Origin: Acestrorhynchus altus
Lineage: Eukaryota; Chordata; Actinopteri; Characiformes; Acestrorhynchidae
Reading direction: 5' to 3'
Length of the DNA stretch: 64,000 bases
Assembly (NCBI GenBank): GCA_034509495.1
Contig: CM067507.1
Location: forward strand, 10,898,997-10,962,996
In this document: piece after piece, positions 11,441-23,084 of the stretch
Layout of the letters: each line of letters starts with the position of its first letter
Position numbering within the stretch: the first letter of the stretch is position 1
The notes under the pieces: model-generated
The model's input: the letters and a program-made list of their open reading frames with translations, nothing else
Told to the model about the DNA's origin: nothing
Databases searched by the model: none
Position numbers and translations under genes: made by a program

Positions 11441-12509
11441 GAATATTTAGATTTGAGAAGATTAATTGCCCTGTTTTAAAAATAAAACTATCAAATCATC
11501 AAAAGTCATAAAATTGTCTGGCAAGCTCATTGGGTGTATTATGTATTACAATACTATTATAACAGAATAGATGTTTGAATTCTGTGACTCAGTACTCAAA
11601 CATTCACCAGTCTGCAGGGTGAATGTGGAGAAATATCTGTCAGACAGATACCATCAGAATTCACAGATTATGCCTCAGATCAAGCAAAGAAAGAAAAAAT
11701 TGTGAGGCTGGCGAGAGCTCAGTTTAATTGTTAATCCTGAACCTTTTAACAGGATAACATTTGTAATTTGGAAGACCAATGATATTTCCATGGTTTCCAA
11801 GATTGATATGGTGTTGCTAAATGGTTGCTATAGTGTTGCTATGTGGTTGCTATGGTAACCCAGGTGGTTGTGACTGAATAGTAATAGTATTTGGCCAAAA
11901 TAATCTTTTAAAACTGTCTCAAAAGCAGTGAGATAAAGTAGTATTTGCATTATTATTATTATTATTATTATTATTTGGATAGACACTTTTAAAACTGACT
12001 AGAAAGCTGTGAGATCAAGTAGTATTTGGGTGGAATGAGTCTTTAAAACTAACCCAAAAGCAGTAAAATACATCTCTGCCTACACAGAAAGTTCATCACC
12101 ACTCACCCCCTGCACGCTGCTTAGAGCTCATGGTAATGAACCTGACGCTGAAACATTTTCTCCCCCTGCGACAGAGGTGTCATGTACTCATGTCAGACAA
12201 AACCACAGTTTTGGCATAGAAAAACAAACTTTGTTATAGGGTTTATTAAAACTTTATTCAATTAATATAATAAACAATAGTCTGAGAAATATGCAGAAAA
12301 CTGTTTATTGAAACCAACTGTTTATTGTAATTTCTAGTAAATGAGTTACAGTCTTTATTTATTTATATAAGTTGTCTTTGGTGTTAGCTCTGTATTTGGG
12401 TCAGGTCTTGAATCATTGTGCTCTGCCTGGAGATCAGATCTGCCTGATTACTGAGTGAACAGGCCAAACTGGTGGCACATTTACATTTATGGCATTTAGC
12501 AGACTGTAT
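11441..12509. other. Intergenic, repeats only
   Basis: Contains the tail of the diverged direct repeat (to about 11640), a run of short GGTTGCTA-type repeats near 11815-11870, and an ATT microsatellite near 11948-11976. At 12478-12505 is a fragment of the TTTACATTTATGGCATTTAG motif seen at fish LINE tails. No coding signal. Confidence 0.55.
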
Positions 12510-12833
12510 CAGATCAGAGCTGTCGTGTGAGAAATGTCAAGCTTCGTGCAATATGTTTTGGTAAGTGCATTAAAATTGTCTGGAAACTTTTGTCCAAAAA
12601 ATCAAATGTTCCCCCAAAAAAATAAATAAATAAACTACTTTTTGAGCTATGATGATATAGCAAAAAAAGTAGTTTATTTTTTTTTTTTTTTTTGGGGAAC
12701 ATTTGATTTTTTGGACAAAAGTTTCCAGACAATTTTAATGCATTCCTATGGAAAAGTTTTTACAAAAAAGAATAGTGCTTACCAAATCATACTGCATGAC
12801 GCTTGACATTTCTCACACAACAGCTCTGATCTG
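12510..12833. repeat. Foldback (hairpin) element
   Basis: The left arm, beginning CAGATCAGAGCTGT, is complementary almost end to end to the right arm, ending CAGCTCTGATCTG. Each arm is about 145 bp, around a short loop near 12650. The middle includes AACTTTTGTCCAAAAAATC and its complement. The structure is that of a non-coding foldback DNA transposon or MITE. The open frame crossing it has no protein similarity. Confidence 0.85.
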
Positions 12834-13102
12834 AGCACAGCATGCAATGTCTCTCCGCTCTGCTCCTGCAGCTCTGTCACAATAATCAATAGACTTGTAG
12901 TACTGAGACAGGGCATAGCCAAACCCCTGGATGACTAACAGGACTGAAGTGGTGACAGACAGTCAGACAGACAGAAAGAAAGCCAGACAGACAGACAGAA
13001 AGACAGATGGAAAGAAATTAAGAAAGAAAGAAAAACACAAAGAATGAGACAGATATATGTATATGTATATTTATATATACTCCTGTAGTAAGGGTCAGAG
13101 GG

Positions 13103-13885
13103 TCAGTGTAGGCTGGTGCGCAGCCAGCGGTGCAGCTGAATGTTTGAGACGGACGGTCGCGCTGCCGGCGGCCGCTGCAGCAGTGAGGAGATCAGGTCTC
13201 GGAGCGGATCTCCTATTGGGATCTGTTTGGGGAAGCTCAGTTCATCTCGCTGGAGGCTCTTTCTGCTGGGAGTTTTCCCGATGACCATGGAGTACAGAAT
13301 CACCCCCAGGCTCCACACGTCGCTCATCTTCGGGTCGTACGGCCGCCGCGCGAGCAGCTCCGGAGCCGCGAAGTTGAACGTGCCGCAGAACGACGTGCTT
13401 TTGGGGTCGCCCCTGTAAATCCGCGCGAACCCGAAGTCGGCCAGCTTGACTGTGTTGTCGTCCGTCAGCAGCACGTTGCCGCACTTCAGGTCACGGTGAA
13501 CGATGTCGGAGCGGTGCAGGTACCTGACGGCCCGGAGCAGCTGGGAGAACCAGGTTCTGCACTGCTCGATGGGAATAGCGCCCCCATCATGCAGCCGGTC
13601 AGACAGACTCTTGGTGGCCGCTTCCATCACGATGTAGACGTGTTCGCGGCGCACCATGGTTTTATACACCCTGATGATGTGAGGATGTCTGAGGGACTCT
13701 ATGATCTGAAGTTCTCGAGGCAGAAACTTCTTACAGTACTCCCGCGACATTTTACTCTTATCCATCACCTTAATGGCCACGTTTTTCTGCAGCTCTGTGG
13801 ATCTGACCAGAATCACATTCCCGTAAGAACCGAAACCAAGCTGACGAACAAATCTGTAACCCAGACTCTTTAGGTCTTCATTCAT
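13103..13885 (-). CDS. tssk6: Testis-specific serine/threonine kinase, TSSK6-type, intronless
   Basis: A single 260-codon frame encodes a complete protein kinase domain. Residues: glycine loop GFGSYG (17-22), VAIK lysine K39, alpha-C glutamate in LPRELQII (about E58), HRDLKCGN with catalytic D132, DFG at 150-152, APE at 174-176, and DVWSLG. FLPREL, RHPHI, YIVMEAA and VRYLH resemble TSSK6 more than TSSK1 or TSSK2. The chosen start (MNEDLKSLGY) aligns with the usual TSSK N-terminus; an in-frame ATG 16 codons upstream (13931-13933) is possible. TSSKs act in late spermatids, where TSSK6 is needed for sperm chromatin and head shaping in mice. The gene is GC- and CpG-rich against an AT-rich background, and being intronless suits the family. 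The catalytic residues are intact, so the kinase is probably active. Confidence 0.88.
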   Translation of the reverse strand: MNEDLKSLGYRFVRQLGFGSYGNVILVRSTELQKNVAIKVMDKSKMSREYCKKFLPRELQIIESLRHPHIIRVYKTMVRREHVYIVMEAATKSLSDRLHDGGAIPIEQCRTWFSQLLRAVRYLHRSDIVHRDLKCGNVLLTDDNTVKLADFGFARIYRGDPKSTSFCGTFNFAAPELLARRPYDPKMSDVWSLGVILYSMVIGKTPSRKSLQRDELSFPKQIPIGDPLRDLISSLLQRPPAARPSVSNIQLHRWLRTSLH

Positions 13886-14091
13886 TGTTCTGTGTGGTTT
13901 TGTAGCACTGATCAGGAACCTCTCTCCCCTCATTGGGTTCGCTTGTTGTTCTCAGTTGCACAGGTGATGTGACTTTCATGGTGTCTCCTCAGAGACAGAA
14001 ATCCTAAACGTGTTAACCGGCTTATGAGCGCCTTGGCTGTGACTGGCGATGGCGTCACCGTGACGACACGTGGGCGGAGATTGTAAGTCAG

Positions 14092-14099
14092 TGACGTCA
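14092..14099. promoter_or_regulatory. Full CRE (TGACGTCA) upstream of the TSSK gene
   Basis: A perfect palindromic cAMP-response element 207 bp upstream of the kinase ATG, next to a GC-rich GTCACCGTGACGACACGTGG stretch. CREM-tau binding to such sites drives many postmeiotic male germ-cell genes. That link here is inference from motif and position. Confidence 0.5.
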
Positions 14100-14440
14100 C
14101 GTTTTGCTGTCTTTTTCTGCTTTGTTGCTCTTATATGAGGACCCGCAATCCATCAGAAAACACAGCAGTCAAACAGCAAGTTTGGGCCCCCCACCGCGTT
14201 GGGAAACGCAGCAATCATTTAGATCACCCTTTCCATCATATTCGGAATTTATTGTAGTACGTAAACATCGATATCAATCATTTGATATAAGTCTTATTTA
14301 AGCTCATTTATGAATGGCATTGCAACAGACATAGGTTTGCAATATATAACATGGCTATTCTATTTTTAAACAATTATTGATACACAAATGTAAGACTTAA
14401 GAAGTGATGTGAGAGAATGTACATGATTCAATGTGCATTA
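14100..14440. other. Intergenic; start of direct repeat copy 2
   Basis: No gene. The stretch from about 14385 (TTAAGAAG ... GAATGTAC) resembles about 9815-9860. This suggests that the second copy of the diverged repeat begins here and was split by the transposon at 14441. Confidence 0.45.
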
Positions 14441-17400
14441 CACTGTGTGCAGAATTATTAGGCAAATGAGTATTTTGATCATCCTTTTTATACATGTTGT
14501 CCTACTCCAAGCTGTGTAGGCTTGAAAGCCAACTACCAATTAAGTAAATCAGGTGATGTGCATCTCTGTAATGAGAAGGGGTGTGGTCTAATGACATCAA
14601 CACCCTATATAAGTTGTGCATAATTATTAGGCAACTTCCTTTCCTTTGTCAAAATGGGTCAGAAGAGAGATTTGATGGACTCTGAAAAGTCAAAAATTGT
14701 GAGATGTCTTGCAGAGGGATGCAGCAGTCTTGAAATTGCCAAACTTTTGAAGCATGATCACAGAACAGTCAAGCGTTTCATGGCAAATAGCCAACAGGGT
14801 CACAAGAAGTGTGTTGAAAAAAAAGGTGCAAAATAACAGCCCATGAATTGAGGAAAATCAAGCATGAAGCTGCCAAGATGCCATTTGCCACCAGTTTTGC
14901 CATATTTCAGAGCTGCAGCCTTACTGGAGTATCAAACAGCACAAGGTGTGCGATACTCTGGGACATGGCCAGGGTAAGGAAGGCTGAAAAATGACCACCT
15001 TTGAACAAGATGATAAAACTTTAAGACTGGGCCAAGAAATATCTTAAGACTGATTTTTCTAAGGTTTTATGGACTAATAATTATTAAATATTAAAAATTG
15101 CCTAATAATTCTAATAATAAATAATAACACATGACATTTATTGATGGCGCCTTTCTGACACCCAAGGTCACCTTACATAAAAGCAAATAACAATACATAA
15201 AAGCAAGAAAACTAAGAGATAATACTCAAAACAAAATAAATTGATAATATAAAGTAATAAAATAAATAAATGAAACAAACAGCAATGAGTCAAATGTTAT
15301 AGGCAATTCTGAAAAGATGTTTTGAGACCAGATTTAAAGTGAGAGACGCAGTCCAAGTTTCTTAAATCAAGAGGTAGAGAGTTCCACAGCCTAGGGGCAC
15401 AGCTACTAAAAGCCCTGCCCCCCCATGGTGCTCAGGTGTATGGTAGGAACTGACAGGTGTGTGGTGGCAGATGATCTCAGTGATCGTGAGTGAGAGGTGA
15501 TAGAGATAAGGTCTGAAATATACGGAAGGGCAAGGTTGTGAATTGCCTTGAAGATGAGGAGTAATATTTTATATTGGATGCGTTGTGTAACCGGGAGCCA
15601 GTGCAGGTGCTGTAAAACAGGAGTGATGTGATGAAAACATGGGGTTCTTGTAATGATGCGTGCAGCTAAACCATTTGAAGTTTGTGTAGAGATTTAAGGG
15701 GAAGACCAAAGAGAAGAGAATTACTGTAATCCAGACGTGAAGTAACAAGACTGTGAACAAGAATAGAAGTAGTATGGGGGGAAAGAGAAGGACACAAATG
15801 ATTAATATTCCTAAAATGAAAATAAGCAGATCGAGTGATATTGTTAATGTCTGATTGGAATGACAGAGTATTATCCAGGATGACACCCAAACTCTTTACT
15901 TGAACTGAAGGAGAGACAGAACAATTATCAATAGTGAGAGAAAGATTATTCGCTTTGGAAAGATTGGATTTGGTGCCCACAAGTAGCACCTCTGTTTTAT
16001 CGCCATTTTATTTGAGGAAGTTGTGAGAGAGCCAGCTTTTAATTTCAGATAAACAGTCAGTGAGGGAGGGCGTGGGAAAATTTGAAGTGGGATTACTTGA
16101 GAGATAGAGCTGGGTGTCATCCGCATAGCAGTGGAAGTTGATATCATATTTGCGAAAGATGTTACCAAGGGGGAGAAGATAGACTATGAAAAGAAGAGCC
16201 CTGAGGAACACCATTGATAACAGTAGAAAGTTGAGAAGTGATAGTTTTGAGCTGAATGAACTGAGTGCGGTTTGAAAGATATGATTTGAACCATTTTATT
16301 GCTGTGTGAGTTCATCCCGATGGAGGAGAGTCTATGGAGAAGAGTGGAGTGACACACAGTATCAAAGGCAGTGCTCAGATCCAGAAGAATAAGAATAGAG
16401 AGGAGGCCAGAATCAGCTGCAGAAAGGAGATCATTGGTGAGTGTGTTTCTGTGCTGTTACTGTGCTGTGGAAGGAACGGAAACTGGATTGAAATGTTTCA
16501 TAAAAATGATTGTGTGATAAATGAGAACGGAGCTGAGCTGCAACTACTTTCTCTAGTATTTTTGAAATAAATGGCAGATTGGACATAGGGCATAAGTTAT
16601 TAAAATCAGTTGGATCAGCACCAGGTTTTTTTAAAATCTGATTAATGGCTGCAGTTTTAAAAGCTGCTGGTACAGTATCAGTTGTGAGCGAAGAGTGAAT
16701 GATAGTGGTAATAAAAGGAAGTAGAGATGGAAGACAAGATTTAACCAGTGTTGTGGGGAGAGGGTCCAGTGTGCAGGTAGATACCTTAGAGTTGGAGATA
16801 AGTTCTGAAAGTTCAGAGATAGGAGGAAGAGAGAAAGACGAAAAATAAGTTAAAGAAAGAGGAGAGTCAGAGGTTGTTCTGGGGAGTGTAGGGGACAGTA
16901 GGGGAGAACTATGATTTATCAGAAGTAGTTGCAGATGTACAGTGAATTTCAAAAGACTTGTAAATCTTTTTGATTTTCTCACTGAAAAATGACATTAGAG
17001 AATTACAGCAGGTAGTAGTGCACAGATATGGTGCAATAGAGTCTTGAACAGTTTTCTTATAAAGTACATATAGAGATCTAGTGTCACCATTCATACCAAC
17101 AATTAAACCAGTATAGTAGTTTGATTTAGCGTGAGTTAAAGAGTCCTTGTAATGAAACATATGTTCTTTATACATGTCCTTGTGAACGGACAAACCAGTT
17201 TTCCGACATAATCGCTCATATTGTCGCCCCGTAGTTTTTAGGAGCCGAAGCTCAGGCGTGAACCACGGGGCCGAGCATGAGAAGTGGACTACACGTGATT
17301 TCAGTGGGACAAGACAATCGAGACTGGCCTTAAGGCCAGTGTTATATAATGACACTAGTTCATCACGGCTCATTTGTAGATGGAAGTCAGTGGGCAATTA

Positions 17401-18639
17401 TACTGGAAGAGAAGGAGACTTGGTCAATGTTATTGATATTGTGGTAGGTGATGAGATGGGGAGGCTTCATAGTGGAGAGATGAAGATTAACATTAAAAGA
17501 GAGGAGAGAGTGGTCGGATATAGTTAATTCATCAACTGTGCTGTTAAACGGAGTGACACCTGAGCAACAGACAAGGTCCAGGATGTGACCTTTAGAGTGT
17601 GTAGGAATGTTTATATACTGTTGTAGTCCGAAGCTCTCCAAACACGATAAAAAGTCTTTAGTGAGAGGATTGTTAGTGTTGTCCATATGAATATTAAAAT
17701 CCCCCATAACTATGAGTGATGAGATGTGTAAGTAATGCAGCAAAATCCTGAAGAACGTCTTTATTACCTTTAGGAGGCCTGTAAATGTTAACAATGACGG
17801 TTGGAACAGAGCCAGCAAGTCGACATTCCAGTGCCTCAAAGGAGGTGAAAACAGGAGCAGACACCGGAGAGACTTTTAGTTCCTCCCGGTGAATTATCGC
17901 GAGTCCTCCTCCTCGGCCAGTCTCGCGCGGTTTACTGATGTAAACATACCCGACAGGAGTCGATTCATTGAGCTGTGTGAAGTCGTCCTGTTGCTGCCAT
18001 GTCTCGGATAAAGAGAGAAAGTCATACTTGCGGTCCATAAGGAGATCCTGAATAAGAAGTCCCTTGCTCGTTAGCGAGCGGATGTTAAGTAGACCGAAGT
18101 TGACGGCAGTGGTATCGGTTCAATCCTCGCCGAGCGCGGCGACAGTGGCGAGCAGTAGTCCCGATGTAACGCAGTGAACCCGATATGTCCTCATGTAGAG
18201 ATCGGCGGGACCCTCGGTGGATGTATTTCCGACGGTGGTGAGAGCGATAGAGTAGACTGATGAAATCGCATCCGAAGCAGTTCAGCAGGAGAGTATTGGA
18301 TAATACCCAGTGCAGGATGGTATAACCTAACAAAAAGTATCCACAAAAGTATAACCATTAACAGTCCATTGTGTCAACAATGTAAAACAAAACTCAGAGT
18401 AAGACCTGCGGGCAGCGGCAGACAAGCACGCCAGCCTTCATCCGAAGTTCATCATTCTGCACAGTAATAGATACCTGCACACACCGATATCCTCCTAAGA
18501 TAGCCAAATCTAAAAATCTAACACTCCAACTTCCAAAAACATTAAGCTTTGATATTTAGGAGTCTTTTGGGTTGATTGAGAACATAGTTGTTCAATAATA
18601 AACAGAATCCTCTCAAATACAACTTGCCTAATAATTCTG
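14441..18639 (+). mobile_element. Tc1-like element interrupted by an L2 LINE
   Basis: The left end CACTGTGTGCAGAATTATTA is matched by an inverted, slightly decayed right end ACTTGCCTAATAATTCTG near 18622-18639. A transposase N-terminus starts at 14654 (MGQKRDLMDSEKSKIVRCLA, then HDHRTVKRF), with a helix-turn-helix reading EGCSSLEIAKLLKHD. It breaks after 60 codons. The interior from about 15119 to 18320 is an inserted LINE. Confidence 0.78.
15119..18320 (-). mobile_element. L2-clade LINE, long but inactivated
   Basis: In minus-strand order, endonuclease pieces include SLSETWQQQDD and GGGLAIIH near 17950, then VMGDFNIHM and TISDHSLLSF (17510-17730). A linker with APWFTPELRLLKTTGRQYER lies near 17230. 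Reverse transcriptase pieces include FNNLCPMSNLPFISKILEKV (about 16560-16620) and YADDTQLYLSS near 16100. The C-terminal SLGVILDNTLSFQSDI and SRLDYSNSLLFGLP follow near 15700-15890. The 3' tail at 15120-15180 has the CGCCTTTCTGACACCCAAGG type of end. Frameshifts and stops separate the pieces. The element lies inside a Tc1-like transposon, so it is the younger insertion. Confidence 0.88.
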
Positions 18640-18644
18640 ATAAT

Positions 18645-18898
18645 AAGTCCAGATGTGGAAACAGGTGAGGAAAATGTGAAGTGTTATTTTTTTTCTGTAA
18701 CGGATGAGCTAAAGGGTTTATTTAATTGAATGTAATTTATTTGAAAGGTTTTGCTTATTTTCATTCCAGCCCAGTCACCCCCATATGCCTGCCATCAGAG
18801 AGATTTTTTTGCTGACAGCTTTGATTTACAGAACATTAAGGGAAACGACTGCAAATGTTTAAGAGATGTGTGTGCTCATGACTGGATCCTTGGAATTC
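18645..18898 (+). repeat. Diverged direct repeat, copy 2
   Basis: Partner of 9850-10135, with the same order of conserved blocks. Similarity resumes at 19063-19120 and about 19239. The two copies lie on either side of the TSSK kinase gene. Confidence 0.75.
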
Positions 18899-19325
18899 GT
18901 TAATTAATAGACATTTCTGACCTGCATAGATTAAAAGATGTGTCCTTACTACTAATGGGCTAAGGACCGCCTCGCCTCGTCACACTGGCTCTATAACAGA
19001 TGGCACCCAGCAGCACTGATTTATGTATTCAATTACGAAGACATACAGATGAAGCAATTAACTTTTCACCAACCAGCAGGGTCTAATGAAAGCTCCACAG
19101 CCACAAATTCAAAACATGGAAAGCAAATAAATCAAAACGATCAATTCACAACATTTCACAAAATGGGACTTAGCCAGCTTTCAGTCTAGATTCTAACAAT
19201 AGATTATTATGATATAAATCTATAACAGACTACAAATACTGTGACTCAGTACTCAAAAATATCAGTTACTTTAACTGTACAAAAGTTTATATCCCATTAC
19301 TTGTTAATCAATTAAAAAATACATA

Positions 19326-20893
19326 CAGTTAAAACCAGAAGTTTACATACACTATATAAAAAGACACATGCATGTTTTTTCTCACTGTCTCACATGAAAT
19401 CAGAGTAAACTCTTCCTGTTTTAGGTCAATTAGGATTACCAAAATTATTCTATGTGCTAACTGCCAGAATAATGAAAGAGAGAAGGCAGTTTTTTTACTT
19501 ACTTCAAAGTCAAAAGTTTAAATACACTAAGGTCACTATGCCTTTAAACAATTTGGGACAGCTCATATGATGATGTCATGTCTTCGGAAGCTTCTGATAG
19601 GTTTATTGGCAACATCTGAGTTAAGTGGAGACAGAGCTGTGGATGTATTTTAAGGCACACCTGAAACACACTGCTTCTTTGTGTAACATCATAGGAAAGT
19701 CAAAAGAAATCTGCCAAGACATCAGGAAGAGAATTGTGGACTTGCACAAGTCTGGTTCATCCTTGGGTACAATTTCCAGATGCCTTAATGTTCCTCGTTC
19801 ATCTGCACAAACAATTATACGCAAGTACAAACAAGATGGAAATGTCCAGCCATCATACCGCTCAGGAAGGAGTCGGGTTCTGTGTCCCAGAGATGAACAT
19901 GCTTTGCTCCAAAATGTGCACATCAACCCTAGAACAAAAGCAAAAGACCTTGTGAAGATGCTGGCTGAAGCTGTTAAGAGTGTGTCATTATCCACTGTGA
20001 AACGAGTACTGTATCGACATGGGCTGAAAGGCCATTCTGCCAAGAAGAAGCCATTACTCCAAAAGAAACATAAAAAAGGCAGATTAATGCTTGCAAATGC
20101 ACACAGGGACAAAGACTTTAATTTTTGGAGACATGTCCTGTGAAAATAATGACCATCGTTAAGTTTGGAGGAAAAAGGGGGAAGCCTGCATGCCTGAGAA
20201 CACCATCCCAACTGTGAAACATGGGGGTGACAGCATCATGTTGTGCGGTTGTTTTGCTGCAGGAGGGACTGGTGCACTTCACAAAATAGATGACATCAGG
20301 AGGAAAGATGTGGAAATACTGAAGCAACATCTCAAGACATCAGCCAGGAAGTTAAAGCTTGAGTGAAAATGGGTCTTTCAAATGGACAATGACCTGAAGC
20401 ATACTGCCAAACTGGTTACAAAGTGGCTTAAGGATAAGAAAGTCAGAGTTTTGGAGTGGCCATCACAAAGCCCTGATCTCAATCCTATAGAAAATTTATG
20501 GGCAAAGCTGAAAAGGAAGGTGTGAGCAAGGCGGCCGACAAACATGGCTCAGTTACACCAGTTCTGTCAGGAGGAATGGGCCACAATTCCTGCCAACTAT
20601 TGTGAGAAGCTTGTGGAAGGATATCCTAAACGTTTGACCCAAGTCATACAGTTTAAGCGCAACACTACCAAATACTAATGAAATGTATTTAAACTTTTGT
20701 CTTTGAAGAAATTTATAAAAATTGCCTTAAACAATTCTTTCTTTCATTATTCTGGCAGTTAACACATAGAAATAATTTTGGTAATCCTAATTGACCTAAA
20801 ACAGGAAGAGTTTATTCTGATTTCATGTGAGACAGTGAGAAAAAAATGCATGTGTCTTTTTATATAGTGTATGTAAACTTCTGGTTTCAACTG
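19326..20893 (+). mobile_element. Near full-length Tc1 transposon, inactivated
   Basis: Terminal inverted repeats of about 170 bp begin CAGTTAAAACCAG (left) and, reversed, CAGTTGAAACCAG (right). They are flanked by TA at 19324-19325 and 20894-20895. The transposase frame begins near 19643 and contains DIRKRIVDLHKSG, a paired-like HTH and SPQSPDLNPIENLW-like sequence near 20460. The segment carrying the first catalytic Asp is lost near 20140, and stops occur after KLKLE and KLKRKV, so it is non-functional. Size and DD34E-type motifs match Tc1. Confidence 0.93.
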
Positions 20894-20909
20894 TATAAGA
20901 CACTGATGT

Positions 20910-20910
<1 letters not shown>

Positions 20911-20958
<48 letters not shown>
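20911..20958. repeat. (CA)n microsatellite
   Basis: About 23 uninterrupted CA units just outside the Tc1 right end. Confidence 0.96.
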
Positions 20959-20959
<1 letters not shown>

Positions 20960-21069
20960 CATATCATTTTAGAGTCTGTTTTGTTGTTGGCTATTGTGTG
21001 TTGTTGGATTGCTGCTCAGTTTAGTTGTACACTGTGCACTGACAATAAAAGCATCTTATCTATGTAGTC

Positions 21070-22250
21070 TTTGTAGAAAAGTACTGCCAATAGAGTAGGC
21101 TCACTGGAGCAGATACACAACTCTATTGGCACCATGTGTCATGCCAGGCATGGGTTAATGAGGCATAATCTCACCTGCAGCTGTGGGATACAACAAGCAA
21201 GTCCCGCTTGGCAGCCAGCCTATCTAGCGCACATTTGCAGTCCTTGCTCATCCAGGGAGGGAAGAAGAGCTGCGAAGATGTTTTTCCTCCTGCAGATGGC
21301 GCCTTGTCCGGAAGCTTAACCTGAAGTCCAGCAGTTGTCATGACATTGTCTCAGTTCTTAGATAACAAGTTCAACAACTCCCTTGACAACTTCAAAAACA
21401 GCCTTGAGCAGCCAGCCAGAGACTGCAATCAACAGTAGGTAGGAGAAGGGAGGGAGCATCCCAGAACGTTGTCCTCCGTGGGAGATTTCCAGCATCTGCC
21501 AAGGTCAGAGCTGATGGGGGGGAGCCGAATAGCTGATAACAAGAATATTTTGGCTGGGAGAGAGTAGGGTCCATTTTGCAGCTACACATCTCCTGTTGTA
21601 TGGTCTCCCAGACGATCAATACTCCTTTGCAAAACTGACAGTTTCTCCGAGATGTTCTCCAATGTGCCATGTAAAATCATAGTCTGAGTCCTGACAGCCT
21701 TGCCCAGAGTGTCAAACATCTCAGGCAGCTTAAAGGGGCCTTTGATAGCTGAATTTTCCGATATGCCAGTGCAGTGCCCATTCCAATCAGCAGAGTGCTC
21801 ACTATCAAAAATCCAAATATATATCCTCAACCTCGACTGACAGTGCCGCCAGGCACACGACCCTCCACCTCTAGTGGAGTCCATCGTGTATGCAGCCGCA
21901 AATGTCCGTCAGGACACGCAGGTTCCCCCGAACCCAGACTTCTCCTCGAGAAGATGGTGTCAATTGCGTTGAGAGACCAGTTGATCAAATCCATACTTTG
22001 GTTTAGAAGAACCGCGTTGAGCGAGTCTCCCAAGTGAGATAGTAGCAGACAAGACTGAAGAGCTAAGCAAGAGAGATAAGGGAGGAGAGGGAGGAAAGTG
22101 CGACCGCCTTCGCCGAGAGCCAAAAGAGAAGCTCTTGGTGTTTCATCTAGTACTTTTGGGATGAGATGAGGTGGTGTTTCCTGACCTCACAAGCACTATT
22201 GTTGCTGAATGCAATAAAAATTTTATTTTACTCCAACAAAGGCAGAATAA
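21070..22250 (-). other. Unidentified GC-rich segment, possible decayed element
   Basis: More GC-rich than its surroundings. Minus-strand frames are broken. One reading near 21750-21835 gives a hydrophobic stretch YIFGFLIVSTLLIGMGTALA followed by basic residues, like a membrane anchor. The last part (22160-22205) resembles the PDLT..VAE end of a Tc1 transposase. I do not recognise the rest. It may be a decayed transposable element or a pseudogene. Confidence 0.35.
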
Positions 22251-22467
22251 GTCCTTTTTTAAATACTCTTGATTTTTGAAGATCCAAATTAAAGGTGTCT
22301 CATAGTCCATATGAGCATGTAGCTTCTAATTTAACTGAATGTTGTCGTATTTACTAAATTTTTTTTTTCAGAATTAACTTTAACCTGTAATCTTTTATAT
22401 TCATTACAAAAAAGAAGCATGTTTTCTGTTTTACATCAGTATGGCGTATAGCTCGAAAAAACTAGAA

Positions 22468-22837
22468 ATTCATTCATTCATTCATTCATTCATTTTCTGA
22501 ACCGCTTATTCCTGAATAGGGTCACGGGTGAGCCGGTGCCCAGCCGGCAACTCTGAGCGCAAGGGCGGGAAACAACCCTAGACAGGGCGCTAATCCATCA
22601 TAGGGCACACACATGCACACACACATCCACACACTAAGGGCCAATTTAGAGTCACCAATTCACCTATCACGCATGTCTTTGGACATGTCTTTTGGGGGAA
22701 ACCGGAGTACCCGGAGGAAACCCACACGAACACGGGGAGAACATGCAAACTCCACACAGAAACTTCCCAGGTCGCCCCACCCAGGGATCGAACCCAGGTC
22801 CTTCTTGCTGCGAGGCAACAGCGCTATCCACTGTGCC
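22468..22837 (-). mobile_element. tRNA-derived SINE
   Basis: Read on the minus strand, it begins GGCACAGTGGATAGCGCTG (A-box-like), then GGTTCGATCCC (B box). A conserved body of the common fish type follows (GTTTCCTCCGGGTACTCCGG), and it ends in a (GAAT)n tail at 22468-22495. The tRNA-like head and simple-repeat tail define a SINE. Confidence 0.85.
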
Positions 22838-23084
22838 AAAATTAGAATTACATTTTCTAATTCTTTTCTTATTTCTAATAATGTTTCATGTTATTCTAAA
22901 ATAGAATTAGAATATTCTTACCACTCAATCCAAGGCTTTAATCAACACCCTAATGATTAATAATCAGTAATTATAAGGAATAAATCTCAAAATGGTCAAG
23001 TCACTCCTACATTACAAGAGTGAAGAATGTGAGACTCTGGAGTTTGAAAGGTTAAGAAGACTCAAACTGGCCAAGTCACTCACT

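Noticed and set aside
13496..13873. 125-codon open frame on the plus strand
   Set aside because: It is the antisense shadow of the kinase coding sequence.
22780..22837. Possible tRNA gene (B box present)
   Set aside because: No full cloverleaf; the sequence continues into a SINE body and a GAAT tail.
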